64,000 bases of DNA from the NCBI GenBank assembly GCA_009782405.1, contig WRJC01000002.1, positions 62,001 through 126,000 of the forward strand, read 5' to 3'. Below the pieces are notes generated by a model that saw only the letters and a list, made by a program, of their open reading frames with translations, made no database searches and was not told the DNA's origin. Position 1 is the first letter of the stretch; each line of letters starts with the position of its first letter. The stretch comes from Oscillospiraceae bacterium (lineage in GTDB: Bacteria > Bacillota_A > Clostridia > Oscillospirales > WRJC01). Both the position numbers and the translations under genes were made by a program. This document shows, piece after piece, positions 35,688 through 44,227 of the stretch.

Positions 35688-37106
35688 ATGGTTTTTTCAA
35701 GTCTCAACTTTTTATATTTATTTTTGCCTCTGGCTTTATTGATATATTACGCGATGCCCTCGTTAAAATCAAAAAACATCGCCTTGACTGTTTTGTCTTT
35801 GTTTTTTTACTCGTGGGGAGAACCCGTTTGGGTCGTTCTTCTTGTGATAAGTTCCGTCACCGATTTTTACATGGGAAAAATAATCGGCAAATACAGAAAT
35901 TCCAAATATGCCAAATATGCCATGATTTCATCGCTGGCCGTAAATATTGGGTTTCTTTTGGTTTTCAAATATTCGGGGCTGCTTGTAGAAACCCTGAATG
36001 CAATTAGTCCCTTGGATTTGCCCGTGCCCAATATATCTTTGCCCATAGGCATATCTTTTTATACATTCCAAACATTGTCGTATACGATCGACGTGTATAG
36101 GGAAAAAGCGGAAGTAAATCGTTCTTTTATGGACTTTTTGCTTTTTGTTTCTTTGTTCCCGCAACTTATCGCCGGTCCTATATTGAGATACGTCGATGTT
36201 GCGGGGCAATTGGCGCACAGGGAGCATAATTTCGAAAAATTCAAAATCGGGATCACCCGTTTCGTGATAGGTTTGAGCAAAAAAATAATCATAGCCAACC
36301 ATGCGGGGGAAATAGCCGACCAATTTTTGAATTTCAGCAAAAGCGCGCCTTCGACTGCGAGCGTATGGTACGGCGTGATCATGTTTGCCATCCAAATATA
36401 TTTTGATTTTTCGGGATATTCCGATATGGCGATAGGCCTCGGCAAAATGTTGGGGTTCGATTACAGGGAAAATTTTGATTATCCGTACACAGCTTCTTCA
36501 ATTACAAATTTTTGGCGCAGGTGGCATATGTCTTTGAGCAGTTTTTTCAAGGATTATGTGTATATCCCCCTCGGGGGCAACAAACGCCTGCAAATCAGGA
36601 ATATAGCGGTCGTTTGGCTGCTTACGGGAATATGGCACGGCGCTTCTTGGAATTTCGCGCTGTGGGGAGTATTTTATGGAATCGTGTTGATTCTCGAAAA
36701 GGTATTCATATTGGATTTTTTTAAAAAAATCCATTTCGTTTCTCCCGTCGTTTCGAGGATTTACGCTTTGTTCATCGTGCTTGTCGGATGGTGCCTGTTC
36801 TATTTCACGGATTTCGGCGAGCTTGCCACAGCTTTGAAATTCATGTTCGTGCCCGAATTCGATCCGCAGGATTTTGTGCTGGCCCAATCAATTGGAAACA
36901 ATGCCATATTCTTTTTGTTCGCCGCGATGGCTTCCACGCCGCTTTTCAAAAACGCGCTCGTTTTTATAAAGAAAGCGTTCAAGGAAAAAATTCCCGAAAT
37001 TATCGATTTAATCGCAAATTTGTCATTTAATGGCATATGCGTTTATATATGCACCGCATTATTGACCGGCCAGGAATATAATCCATTTTTATATTTTAAG
37101 TTCTGA
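35688..37106 (+). CDS. MBOAT family polysaccharide/peptidoglycan O-acyltransferase (AlgI/PatA-like)
   Basis: The product has 472 residues. The start at 35688 follows AGAGGA; an upstream in-frame ATG at 35673 lacks a ribosome site. There are about eleven transmembrane segments. Family motifs are FYSWGEPVWVVLLV near residue 45, FPQLIAGPILRY (about 165), RRWHMSLSSFFKDYVYIPLGG (about 275-295) and the catalytic histidine in LTGIWHGASWNF (about 320). MBOAT proteins pass acetyl groups across the membrane to a periplasmic or extracellular partner. Here the partner is one or both DHHW genes immediately downstream (21 nt gap). Confidence 0.9.
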   Translation: MVFSSLNFLYLFLPLALLIYYAMPSLKSKNIALTVLSLFFYSWGEPVWVVLLVISSVTDFYMGKIIGKYRNSKYAKYAMISSLAVNIGFLLVFKYSGLLVETLNAISPLDLPVPNISLPIGISFYTFQTLSYTIDVYREKAEVNRSFMDFLLFVSLFPQLIAGPILRYVDVAGQLAHREHNFEKFKIGITRFVIGLSKKIIIANHAGEIADQFLNFSKSAPSTASVWYGVIMFAIQIYFDFSGYSDMAIGLGKMLGFDYRENFDYPYTASSITNFWRRWHMSLSSFFKDYVYIPLGGNKRLQIRNIAVVWLLTGIWHGASWNFALWGVFYGIVLILEKVFILDFFKKIHFVSPVVSRIYALFIVLVGWCLFYFTDFGELATALKFMFVPEFDPQDFVLAQSIGNNAIFFLFAAMASTPLFKNALVFIKKAFKEKIPEIIDLIANLSFNGICVYICTALLTGQEYNPFLYFKF

Positions 37107-37126
37107 AAGGAAAACGGGCAGGCACG

Positions 37127-38446
37127 ATGAAAACAAATAAAATATCCGCAATAATCGTGGCGGTTTTTTTGTTGCAGATTTATATACAGGGAATGCTTTT
37201 TATCTTTTTTGACAAGCAAACATTTTCCCAGTCAGAAAACAGGATGCTGGCAAATTTTCCGGCAATTTCCGTTGAAAATTACCTTTCCGGAAATTTTTCG
37301 GGTCAATTTGAATCTTACGTAAACGACCATTTTCCGTTTAGAAGCCAATATATAAGCATTTCAAGGCAAATAAGTTCGCTTTACTATTTCGAAGGTTTCG
37401 CGCAGGAGGATGATATATTGTTTTTGGCGGGCGCAAATCCGGGAAAAAACGAAAGCAATGAAGATGCGGATCCAATTGCGGAACCGCCGCAAAACGCCGC
37501 ATCCGAAGAAGATGACTATGAACCGCAAGTCGAAAACGGGCTATTGATAATGAAAGACAGGCTCGCCGAAGCGTATTCGATTTCGCTGAGGAATATAAAC
37601 GAATACGCGAACGCGGCGAACAAACTGTACGAGGAATGCGGAAAACCGGAAACATACGTGATACTGCCGCCGTGCGCCGCACAGCTGTACCTGCCGGACA
37701 AATACAGAAGCGAACAAAACAACCAGTACATCGCATTCGACCTGCTGAGGGAGAAACTCGACGGCCCGCAGTACGTAGACCTGGAGCGCAGTTACGAGAA
37801 GCACAAAGACGAGTACATATACTTCAACACGGACCACCACTGGACGGCGCTGGGCGCATACTACGCCTACGAGGCGCTGGCGGAGGCCATGGGGGCAAAG
37901 CCGACGAGGTTGGGCGAATATGCGGAAACCGGCAGCATCGGCGGCTTTCAGGGCAGTTTGCACAGGGCTTTGGCGGCATACCCGCAATATGAATCCCTCA
38001 AGGATGCGAGCGACACCATCGAGTACTACGTGCCGAAAAACAGAGCCGAGGTGACCGCGTACATGAGCGCGGAAATGACAGGCGGGGAGCAGAGAAAACT
38101 CTTTTGCCCCGAACGCTCGCCGGAGGGCGCGGCATCGTACGACATTTTCATGGGGGGCGACATAGTCCTGGGCCACATACGCTCCGAGATCGGCAACGGC
38201 AGGAGCATCGCCGTCGTCAGGGACTCCTACGGGCACGCGTTCCTGCCGTTTCTGGTCGACAATTTCGAGCATATCTACTCCATCGAGCCGAGGTACTTCA
38301 ACAAGACGACGAACACGCTGGCGCTGGGCGACTTTTTCAGGGACAAAAACATCGATGTCCTGCTCTTCGTGAGCTATTCGCTCACCGCTACCGGTAGCCA
38401 CTGGCTCACTTGGGGCCATGAATTGCTCAAATTGACCAAAGATTAA
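37127..38446 (+). CDS. DHHW-family (AlgJ-like) extracellular acetyltransferase partner, copy 1
   Basis: The product has 439 residues. An N-terminal anchor (about 8-28) and a typical DHHW-family N-domain (ENRMLANFP...FPFRSQYI, about 38-85) are followed by an acidic linker and the catalytic domain (139-438). That domain has TDHHWTALGAYYAY (Asp-His-His) and VVRDSYGHAFLPFL (Ser in the DSYG block), an SGNH-like triad as in AlgJ/AlgX. It probably takes acetyl from the MBOAT protein and moves it to a secreted glycan. From residue 139 on, the DNA is identical to that of the next gene, and its codons are richer in C/G at third positions than residues 1-138. Confidence 0.85.
   Translation: MKTNKISAIIVAVFLLQIYIQGMLFIFFDKQTFSQSENRMLANFPAISVENYLSGNFSGQFESYVNDHFPFRSQYISISRQISSLYYFEGFAQEDDILFLAGANPGKNESNEDADPIAEPPQNAASEEDDYEPQVENGLLIMKDRLAEAYSISLRNINEYANAANKLYEECGKPETYVILPPCAAQLYLPDKYRSEQNNQYIAFDLLREKLDGPQYVDLERSYEKHKDEYIYFNTDHHWTALGAYYAYEALAEAMGAKPTRLGEYAETGSIGGFQGSLHRALAAYPQYESLKDASDTIEYYVPKNRAEVTAYMSAEMTGGEQRKLFCPERSPEGAASYDIFMGGDIVLGHIRSEIGNGRSIAVVRDSYGHAFLPFLVDNFEHIYSIEPRYFNKTTNTLALGDFFRDKNIDVLLFVSYSLTATGSHWLTWGHELLKLTKD
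37541..38440 (+). repeat. 900-bp direct repeat, copy A (DHHW catalytic domain)
   Basis: 37541-38416 is identical, base by base as read, to 39115-39990 (876 bp). The following 24 bases differ at only two positions from 39991-40014. The offset is exactly 1,574. The repeat begins at codon 139 of gene 1 and at codon 214 of gene 2, and stops 6 bases before the stop codon of gene 1. Confidence 0.95.
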
Positions 38447-38475
38447 AATATTTGTTTTTGGAAAGGAAAACAAAA

Positions 38476-40065
38476 ATGAAAAACACCAAAAAATTTTTTC
38501 CGTTTGCATTGGCGCTTGTCATTTTTGCGCAGATAATTTTGCCTTCGTCCGTCGCCTTCGGCGTCGATCCGTCGAATTCGGCAGACGAAACCCTCGTGGC
38601 AATGCCCATATCTTCAAGGGTAGTGGTGGATGGCTCCGAAATGGTTTTTGAAGCCTACAAAATCAATGAAAGCAACTATTTCAAATTGCGCGATTTGGCA
38701 TATGCGCTAAACGGCACAGAAAAACAATTCGATGTCGGCTGGGATGAGGAAAATGATGCGATATCGTTAATTCGCGGCCAGCCTTATTCGCCTGTCGGAG
38801 GCGAAATGGAGGGCAAGGCGATTTCGGAAAAAACGCCGGTTCCCACTTCTTCGGAAGTTCGCATGGAAGAAAAAATATTGCAATTGGTGGCCTACAATAT
38901 CGATGGCAGCAATTATTTCAAACTGCGCGACATTGGCGAAGCATTGGATTTCGGCGTCGAATGGGACGGCGCGAGAAATATGATAGTCATCGAAACCGAT
39001 AAAATTTATTTAGCAGATGCCCCACCCGCAAATCCCGCCATCCCGATTCCGATTGCGACATATGACACAGATTCGCCCGAGGAAGAATCTGAAGCGCAGA
39101 TAACAAAAAACAATCTATTGATAATGAAAGACAGGCTCGCCGAAGCGTATTCGATTTCGCTGAGGAATATAAACGAATACGCGAACGCGGCGAACAAACT
39201 GTACGAGGAATGCGGAAAACCGGAAACATACGTGATACTGCCGCCGTGCGCCGCACAGCTGTACCTGCCGGACAAATACAGAAGCGAACAAAACAACCAG
39301 TACATCGCATTCGACCTGCTGAGGGAGAAACTCGACGGCCCGCAGTACGTAGACCTGGAGCGCAGTTACGAGAAGCACAAAGACGAGTACATATACTTCA
39401 ACACGGACCACCACTGGACGGCGCTGGGCGCATACTACGCCTACGAGGCGCTGGCGGAGGCCATGGGGGCAAAGCCGACGAGGTTGGGCGAATATGCGGA
39501 AACCGGCAGCATCGGCGGCTTTCAGGGCAGTTTGCACAGGGCTTTGGCGGCATACCCGCAATATGAATCCCTCAAGGATGCGAGCGACACCATCGAGTAC
39601 TACGTGCCGAAAAACAGAGCCGAGGTGACCGCGTACATGAGCGCGGAAATGACAGGCGGGGAGCAGAGAAAACTCTTTTGCCCCGAACGCTCGCCGGAGG
39701 GCGCGGCATCGTACGACATTTTCATGGGGGGCGACATAGTCCTGGGCCACATACGCTCCGAGATCGGCAACGGCAGGAGCATCGCCGTCGTCAGGGACTC
39801 CTACGGGCACGCGTTCCTGCCGTTTCTGGTCGACAATTTCGAGCATATCTACTCCATCGAGCCGAGGTACTTCAACAAGACGACGAACACGCTGGCGCTG
39901 GGCGACTTTTTCAGGGACAAAAACATCGATGTCCTGCTCTTCGTGAGCTATTCGCTCACCGCTACCGGTAGCCACTGGCTCACTTGGGGCGACGAATTGC
40001 TCAAATTGACCAAACCCATACCAAATGAGCCGCCTTCGAAACCCATGCCAAATTGGAAACCTTAG
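38476..40065 (+). CDS. DHHW-family acetyltransferase-like protein with copper-amine-oxidase-N (stalk) domain, copy 2
   Basis: The product has 529 residues from ATG 38476 after AAAGGA. A signal peptide (to about 30) is followed by a stalk/copper-amine-oxidase N-terminal-like region with two similar halves (SNYFKLRDLAYALNG at about 75 and SNYFKLRDIGEALDFG at about 145). The same 300-residue DHHW catalytic domain as the upstream gene follows (214-513), then a Pro-rich tail. Unlike copy 1 it has no membrane anchor beyond the signal, so it may be wall-bound or released. It is third in the MBOAT operon and ends at a strong terminator. It looks like a domain-swap product of copy 1, or the reverse. 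Confidence 0.85.
   Translation: MKNTKKFFPFALALVIFAQIILPSSVAFGVDPSNSADETLVAMPISSRVVVDGSEMVFEAYKINESNYFKLRDLAYALNGTEKQFDVGWDEENDAISLIRGQPYSPVGGEMEGKAISEKTPVPTSSEVRMEEKILQLVAYNIDGSNYFKLRDIGEALDFGVEWDGARNMIVIETDKIYLADAPPANPAIPIPIATYDTDSPEEESEAQITKNNLLIMKDRLAEAYSISLRNINEYANAANKLYEECGKPETYVILPPCAAQLYLPDKYRSEQNNQYIAFDLLREKLDGPQYVDLERSYEKHKDEYIYFNTDHHWTALGAYYAYEALAEAMGAKPTRLGEYAETGSIGGFQGSLHRALAAYPQYESLKDASDTIEYYVPKNRAEVTAYMSAEMTGGEQRKLFCPERSPEGAASYDIFMGGDIVLGHIRSEIGNGRSIAVVRDSYGHAFLPFLVDNFEHIYSIEPRYFNKTTNTLALGDFFRDKNIDVLLFVSYSLTATGSHWLTWGDELLKLTKPIPNEPPSKPMPNWKP
39115..40014 (+). repeat. 900-bp direct repeat, copy B (DHHW catalytic domain)
   Basis: This is the second copy of the repeat described at 37541-38440. 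The sequence upstream (stalk domain) and downstream (Pro-rich tail) is unrelated to that around copy A, so the duplication covers exactly one protein domain. Confidence 0.95.
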
Positions 40066-40110
40066 GTGAAAATAACAAATAATTGCTGCGAAATGCCGCG
40101 AATCCAAATG

Positions 40111-40134
40111 AAAAAGCCCAAAATGGGCTTTTTT
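40111..40134. terminator. Rho-independent terminator, bidirectional
   Basis: AAAAAGCCC and GGGCTTTTT form a 9-bp stem with a 5-nt loop, flanked by A- and T-runs. It lies between the convergent DHHW gene and the polyamine operon and can serve both. Confidence 0.9.
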
Positions 40135-40148
40135 CGTTTAATCATTTA

Positions 40149-41291
40149 TCAAGAAAGCCTCATTTTAAAGTCCCCATAACCGAATTCTTTGATTATTTTC
40201 ATTTGGCCGTCTGCCGCCATTAACACAATCGAAGGCAATTTTGCCCCGTTGAATGTATTGTTTTTTACCATTGTGTAATGCGCCATATCCAAAAAAATGA
40301 TTTTGTCGCCGGATTTCAGCTTTTCGTCAAAGGAATAGTCGCCGATTATGTCCCCTGCAAAACAGGTGTTGCCGCATAGCCGGCAATTGTAAATTTTTTC
40401 CCCTTCCCTGCCCGCGCCTAAAACTTCCGGCCTGTATGGCATTTCCAAAACATCGGGCATATGGCAAGCCGCCGAAGCGTCCAAAATCGCGCAGGGCAGA
40501 TCATCGCCGTCAATTATGTCAAGCACCGTCGAAACCAAAACACCCGAATTCAAAACCACCGCTTCGCCGGGTTCGATATATACCTCCAGGCCGTATTTTT
40601 CTTTTATGAACATGATCGATTCGATCAGCGTTTCCATGTCGTAGCCTTCTCGCGTGATATGCTGCCCGCCGCCGAAATTTATCCATTTTATGTTTTTTAG
40701 TTTGAGAAATTCCCCGAATTCTTCATCGATCACTTGAAGGGTTCGCCACAAAACGTCCGAATTCTGTTCGCACATCGTGTGAAAATGAAAACCGTCCAGC
40801 AATTTCAATTTTTGCCTGTTTTCTATGATGTTTTCAAGTCTTGCCCCGAAGCGCGAATTTGCGGCGCAGGGATCATAAATCTCGTTTTCTATTTCGGAAT
40901 ATTCGGGATTAATCCTGAGGCCGATCTGCGCATTTTTTGTCCTGCCTTTGAATTTGTCCAGCTGGCCAAAAGAATTGAATATTATATAATCGCAAATTTG
41001 CGCGATTTCGTCAAATTCCCCTTCAATATATGCAGGCGAAAAAATATGCGTTTCGCTGCCCAATTCTTCATTGCTTAATTTTGCTTCATAGAGCCCGCTC
41101 GCGGCGGTTCCGTATAAATATTTTTTGATTTGCGGATAAAGGGAATACATCGAAAACGCTTTTTGCGCCAGCAATATCTTGGCTCCGGTTTTTCTTTGGA
41201 CAAAATCCAAAATTTCAAGGTTTTTTATTATTTGGCTTTCGTCAATCACATATGCGGGAGTGGGCATTTTTGCATAAATCATTTCTTTCAT
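40149..41291 (-). CDS. nspC: Carboxynorspermidine/carboxyspermidine decarboxylase
   Basis: The product has 380 residues from ATG 41291; a TTG at 41321 overlapping the upstream stop is an alternative. It is a fold-III PLP decarboxylase: the PLP lysine is in LAQKAFS (Lys44), with FHFHTMCE, NFGGGQHI, the EPGEAV loop and the active-site cysteine region LCGNTCFAGD. The enzyme decarboxylates carboxy(nor)spermidine to (nor)spermidine. It is the last gene of the polyamine operon, just after the dehydrogenase that makes its substrate. Whether the product is spermidine or norspermidine is not visible; with agmatinase present, spermidine is more likely. Confidence 0.88.
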   Translation of the reverse strand: MKEMIYAKMPTPAYVIDESQIIKNLEILDFVQRKTGAKILLAQKAFSMYSLYPQIKKYLYGTAASGLYEAKLSNEELGSETHIFSPAYIEGEFDEIAQICDYIIFNSFGQLDKFKGRTKNAQIGLRINPEYSEIENEIYDPCAANSRFGARLENIIENRQKLKLLDGFHFHTMCEQNSDVLWRTLQVIDEEFGEFLKLKNIKWINFGGGQHITREGYDMETLIESIMFIKEKYGLEVYIEPGEAVVLNSGVLVSTVLDIIDGDDLPCAILDASAACHMPDVLEMPYRPEVLGAGREGEKIYNCRLCGNTCFAGDIIGDYSFDEKLKSGDKIIFLDMAHYTMVKNNTFNGAKLPSIVLMAADGQMKIIKEFGYGDFKMRLS

Positions 41292-41317
41292 ATAATTTAA
41301 TTCTTTCTTGAATAAAA

Positions 41318-42520
41318 TCAATCCACCAAATCCGGTTCAAAACATTCTTTCCACGGCAGCCCCCATTTGTTCAACGCTTCCATGAACGGATCCGGGTCGA
41401 ATTCCTCCACGTTGTAAACCCCCGGCTTTTTCCATTTGCCGTTATGCACCATCATGGCCCCGATCATGGCGGGAACTCCGGTCGTGTACGATATCGCCTG
41501 GGAACCTACTTCTACATAGCATTTTTCATGATCGCAAACATTGTAAAGATAATAATTTTTGGGGATTCCGCCTTTTTTGCCCCTATATATGCATCCGATG
41601 TTTGTTTTCCCTTTTGTCCTCGGGCCAAGCGACGCGGGATCCGGCAATATCGCTTTCAAAAATTGCAGGGGTATGATTTTTTGCCCTTCAAATTCGATCG
41701 GCTCTATCGAAGTCATTCCCACATTTTCCAAAACTTTAAGGTGCGTTAGGTAATTTGGGGAAAATGTCATGAAAAACCTTATCCTCTTGATGCCTTTTAT
41801 ATTCAGTGCGAGCGATTCCAGTTCTTCATGGTGCAAAAGATACATATCTTTTTCGCCGATTTCGGGGAAATTATATGACTTTTTTATTTCTAAGGCTTCG
41901 GTTTCGATGAATGCCCCGTTCTCCCAATAACTGCCTTTCGCCGTTATCTCCCTTATGTTTATTTCCGGGTTGAAATTCGTGGCAAACGGATAACCGTGAT
42001 CCCCCGCGTTGGCGTCCAATATGTCTATGTATTCGATTTCGTCGAAATGGCGCTTTTGGGCATAAGCGGAAAATACCCCCGTCACCCCGGGATCAAATCC
42101 GCAGCCCAGAACCGCCGTGAGCCCCGCTTTTTCAAATTTTTCGCGGTACGCCCACTGCCACTTGTACTCAAATTTCGCAATATCCCGGGGTTCATAGTTC
42201 GCCGTATCCAAATAATGCGCCCCGGAAGCGAGGCAGGCGTCCATTATTGTCAAATCCTGGTATGGAAGCGCCGCGTTTATCACCATATATGGTTTGTATT
42301 CTTTCATAAGGGCGATGAGTTTTTCTGTATCGTCCGCATCTATTTCCGCCGCAGTTATTTTTGTTTTTGTGGTGTTTTCGAGTTTTTGTTTCAATTGGCT
42401 GCATTTCGCTTCTGTCCTGCTGGCAATCATTATCTCGTCGAACACTTCGGAATTATGGCAGCATTTGTGAATTATCACCGAAGCTACCCCCCCGGCCCCT
42501 ATTATCATAGTTTTCGCCAT
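41318..42520 (-). CDS. Carboxyspermidine dehydrogenase (saccharopine dehydrogenase-like)
   Basis: The product has 400 residues. The N-terminal Rossmann motif MIIGAGGVASVI, GCGFDPGVTGVFSAYAQK in the middle and YEPRDIAKFEYKWQWAY are typical of the carboxynorspermidine synthase/saccharopine dehydrogenase-like family. It condenses putrescine (or diaminopropane) with aspartate semialdehyde using NADPH. It is located between speB and the decarboxylase, a known arrangement of the alternative spermidine route. Confidence 0.85.
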   Translation of the reverse strand: MAKTMIIGAGGVASVIIHKCCHNSEVFDEIMIASRTEAKCSQLKQKLENTTKTKITAAEIDADDTEKLIALMKEYKPYMVINAALPYQDLTIMDACLASGAHYLDTANYEPRDIAKFEYKWQWAYREKFEKAGLTAVLGCGFDPGVTGVFSAYAQKRHFDEIEYIDILDANAGDHGYPFATNFNPEINIREITAKGSYWENGAFIETEALEIKKSYNFPEIGEKDMYLLHHEELESLALNIKGIKRIRFFMTFSPNYLTHLKVLENVGMTSIEPIEFEGQKIIPLQFLKAILPDPASLGPRTKGKTNIGCIYRGKKGGIPKNYYLYNVCDHEKCYVEVGSQAISYTTGVPAMIGAMMVHNGKWKKPGVYNVEEFDPDPFMEALNKWGLPWKECFEPDLVD

Positions 42521-42533
42521 TTTTTCCCCCTTT

Positions 42534-43376
42534 TTATCGTTCTATGGCCAATAAAATTTCGCGCATCAATTTGCAGGAAAGCGCGACAGACCTGCCGCTC
42601 AGATCGCAAGGCGGCGAAAGTTCAACCATGTCTAAGCCGACAAGATTGAGTTTCGACACTTCGAATACCGCCGCCAGAAGTTCCCCGAATTTCACCCCCC
42701 CGGCTTCGGGGGTTCCCGTCCCCGGAAAATCGGCGGGATCCAAAACGTCGAGGTCGAGTGTGAAATACACGGGCTTTTCCCCGATTGTTTCCACGATCCG
42801 TTTTAGCCCGCCAAAATCGAATTTGTTTATGAACTGGTGTTTTTTTGAAAATTCGAACTCCCCGCGCTCTCCGCTTCTGATCCCGAACTGGAATATTTTT
42901 CCATTTCCCAGAATATCGTGGCAACGCCGCATGACAGTCGCATGGGACAATTTTTCTCCGAGATAATCTTCCCTCATATCGGCATGCGCGTCAAAATGGA
43001 TTATGCGCATTTCCGGATATTTTTCGACAACCGCCCTGACCGCCCCGAGGGTCACGAGGTGCTCTCCGCCTATCATCGCCGGCAGTTTGCCCCCTGAAAG
43101 TATCCTGCCCGCAAATTCCTGTATTTGCCATAATACCCTGCCTGCATTGCCAAAACAAAGTTTCAAGTCCCCGCCATCGTGAATCTTATAGTCTGCCAAG
43201 TCTTTGTTTTGATAGGGGCTGTATGTTTCAATGGAATAGCTTTCGTTTCTGATTGCAGCCGGGGCAAACCTCGCCCCTGGGCGGTACGAGGCAGTCCCGT
43301 CAAAAGGCGCCCCGAAAATGACGGTGCCGCTTTTTTCGTATTCTCCTGCACAACCGATAAAATGGTCAGCCGTCAT
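42534..43376 (-). CDS. speB: Agmatinase
   Basis: The product has 280 residues, the ureohydrolase family length. The two-manganese site is complete: GGEHLVTLG, HFDAHADMREDY and LDLDVLDPADFPGTG. It hydrolyses agmatine to putrescine and urea. Its start overlaps the end of speE by 11 bp, so translation is coupled. Arginase is less likely because of the polyamine neighbours. No arginine decarboxylase gene lies in the window. Confidence 0.9.
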   Translation of the reverse strand: MTADHFIGCAGEYEKSGTVIFGAPFDGTASYRPGARFAPAAIRNESYSIETYSPYQNKDLADYKIHDGGDLKLCFGNAGRVLWQIQEFAGRILSGGKLPAMIGGEHLVTLGAVRAVVEKYPEMRIIHFDAHADMREDYLGEKLSHATVMRRCHDILGNGKIFQFGIRSGERGEFEFSKKHQFINKFDFGGLKRIVETIGEKPVYFTLDLDVLDPADFPGTGTPEAGGVKFGELLAAVFEVSKLNLVGLDMVELSPPCDLSGRSVALSCKLMREILLAIER

Positions 43377-44220
43377 TTTCCAGAAGCTCCTTTACGTAAT
43401 TTGGCAAGGCGAAAGCCCCCCGGTGCAAATCCGTGTTGTAATAATCCGTCTTTATTTCCAAGGCGTTCCAAGTTTCAGATTTCAAATCTTCGAGCGGGTG
43501 CAGGTTTTTTGCGGCGAATCCAAACAGCCAGTGCCCCGACGGGTAACTGGGTATGTGCGCTTGATAAACCATGTTTACCGGAAAGACGCTTTTCATCCTT
43601 TTGCTTATTTTCGCGACCGCTCTCGCGTCGTTTTCGAAAAAAGGGCTTTCGTGCTGGTTTACGAGTATTCCGGTTTTTTTCAGCGCATTGTGGCAGTTGC
43701 CGTAGAATTCTTTCGTGAACAAACCTTCCCCCGGCCCGAACGGGTCGGTGGAGTCTATGATGACAAGATCGTATTCGTCCTTTTTTTTCCTGACGAATCT
43801 GAGCCCGTCCTCATAAAATATTTCAAGCCTCGGGTCGTCTAATTTGCCTGCGGTCGAGGGCAGATATTTGACGCAGGCAGAAACGACTTCTTCGTCGATT
43901 TCCACCATGTCGATGCGGTCGATGGTTCTGTATTTCGCGAGTTCCCTTACCGTACCGCCGTCGCCCGCCCCGATGACCAAAACGTCTTTTATGGAATCCA
44001 AGCCGACTGCCATCGCCACGTGGGTTATCATTTCGTGATAGACAAATTCGTCTTTTTCAGTCACCATCAAATAACCGTCCAATGTCAGGATATTCCCCAT
44101 TTCTTTGGAATAAAAAATGTCTATCCTCTGGAAATCGCTTTTTTTGCTGTAAATCTGCCTGTCAACTTTTATAGAATATTTTACGCCTTTCGCGTGATAT
44201 TCCGAAAACCACAATTCCAT
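43366..44220 (-). CDS. speE: Spermidine synthase
   Basis: The product has 284 residues. Motifs of the aminopropyltransferase family are visible: WFSEYHAKGVKYSIKV at the start, VIGAGDGGTVRELAKY for decarboxylated-SAM binding, DSTDPFGPGEGLFTKEFY in the gatekeeping loop, and a late TDYYNTDLHRGAFALPNYV. It transfers an aminopropyl group to putrescine. It lies 7 nt after the GH4 gene and overlaps speB. No SAM decarboxylase (speD) is in the window. Confidence 0.92.
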   Translation of the reverse strand: MELWFSEYHAKGVKYSIKVDRQIYSKKSDFQRIDIFYSKEMGNILTLDGYLMVTEKDEFVYHEMITHVAMAVGLDSIKDVLVIGAGDGGTVRELAKYRTIDRIDMVEIDEEVVSACVKYLPSTAGKLDDPRLEIFYEDGLRFVRKKKDEYDLVIIDSTDPFGPGEGLFTKEFYGNCHNALKKTGILVNQHESPFFENDARAVAKISKRMKSVFPVNMVYQAHIPSYPSGHWLFGFAAKNLHPLEDLKSETWNALEIKTDYYNTDLHRGAFALPNYVKELLENDG

Positions 44221-44227
44221 ATTTTTG

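Noticed and set aside
37541..38509. 322-codon minus-strand frame under the first DHHW gene
   Set aside because: It mirrors the C/G-rich third positions of the repeat, and the identical shadow appears over copy B; no start signal.
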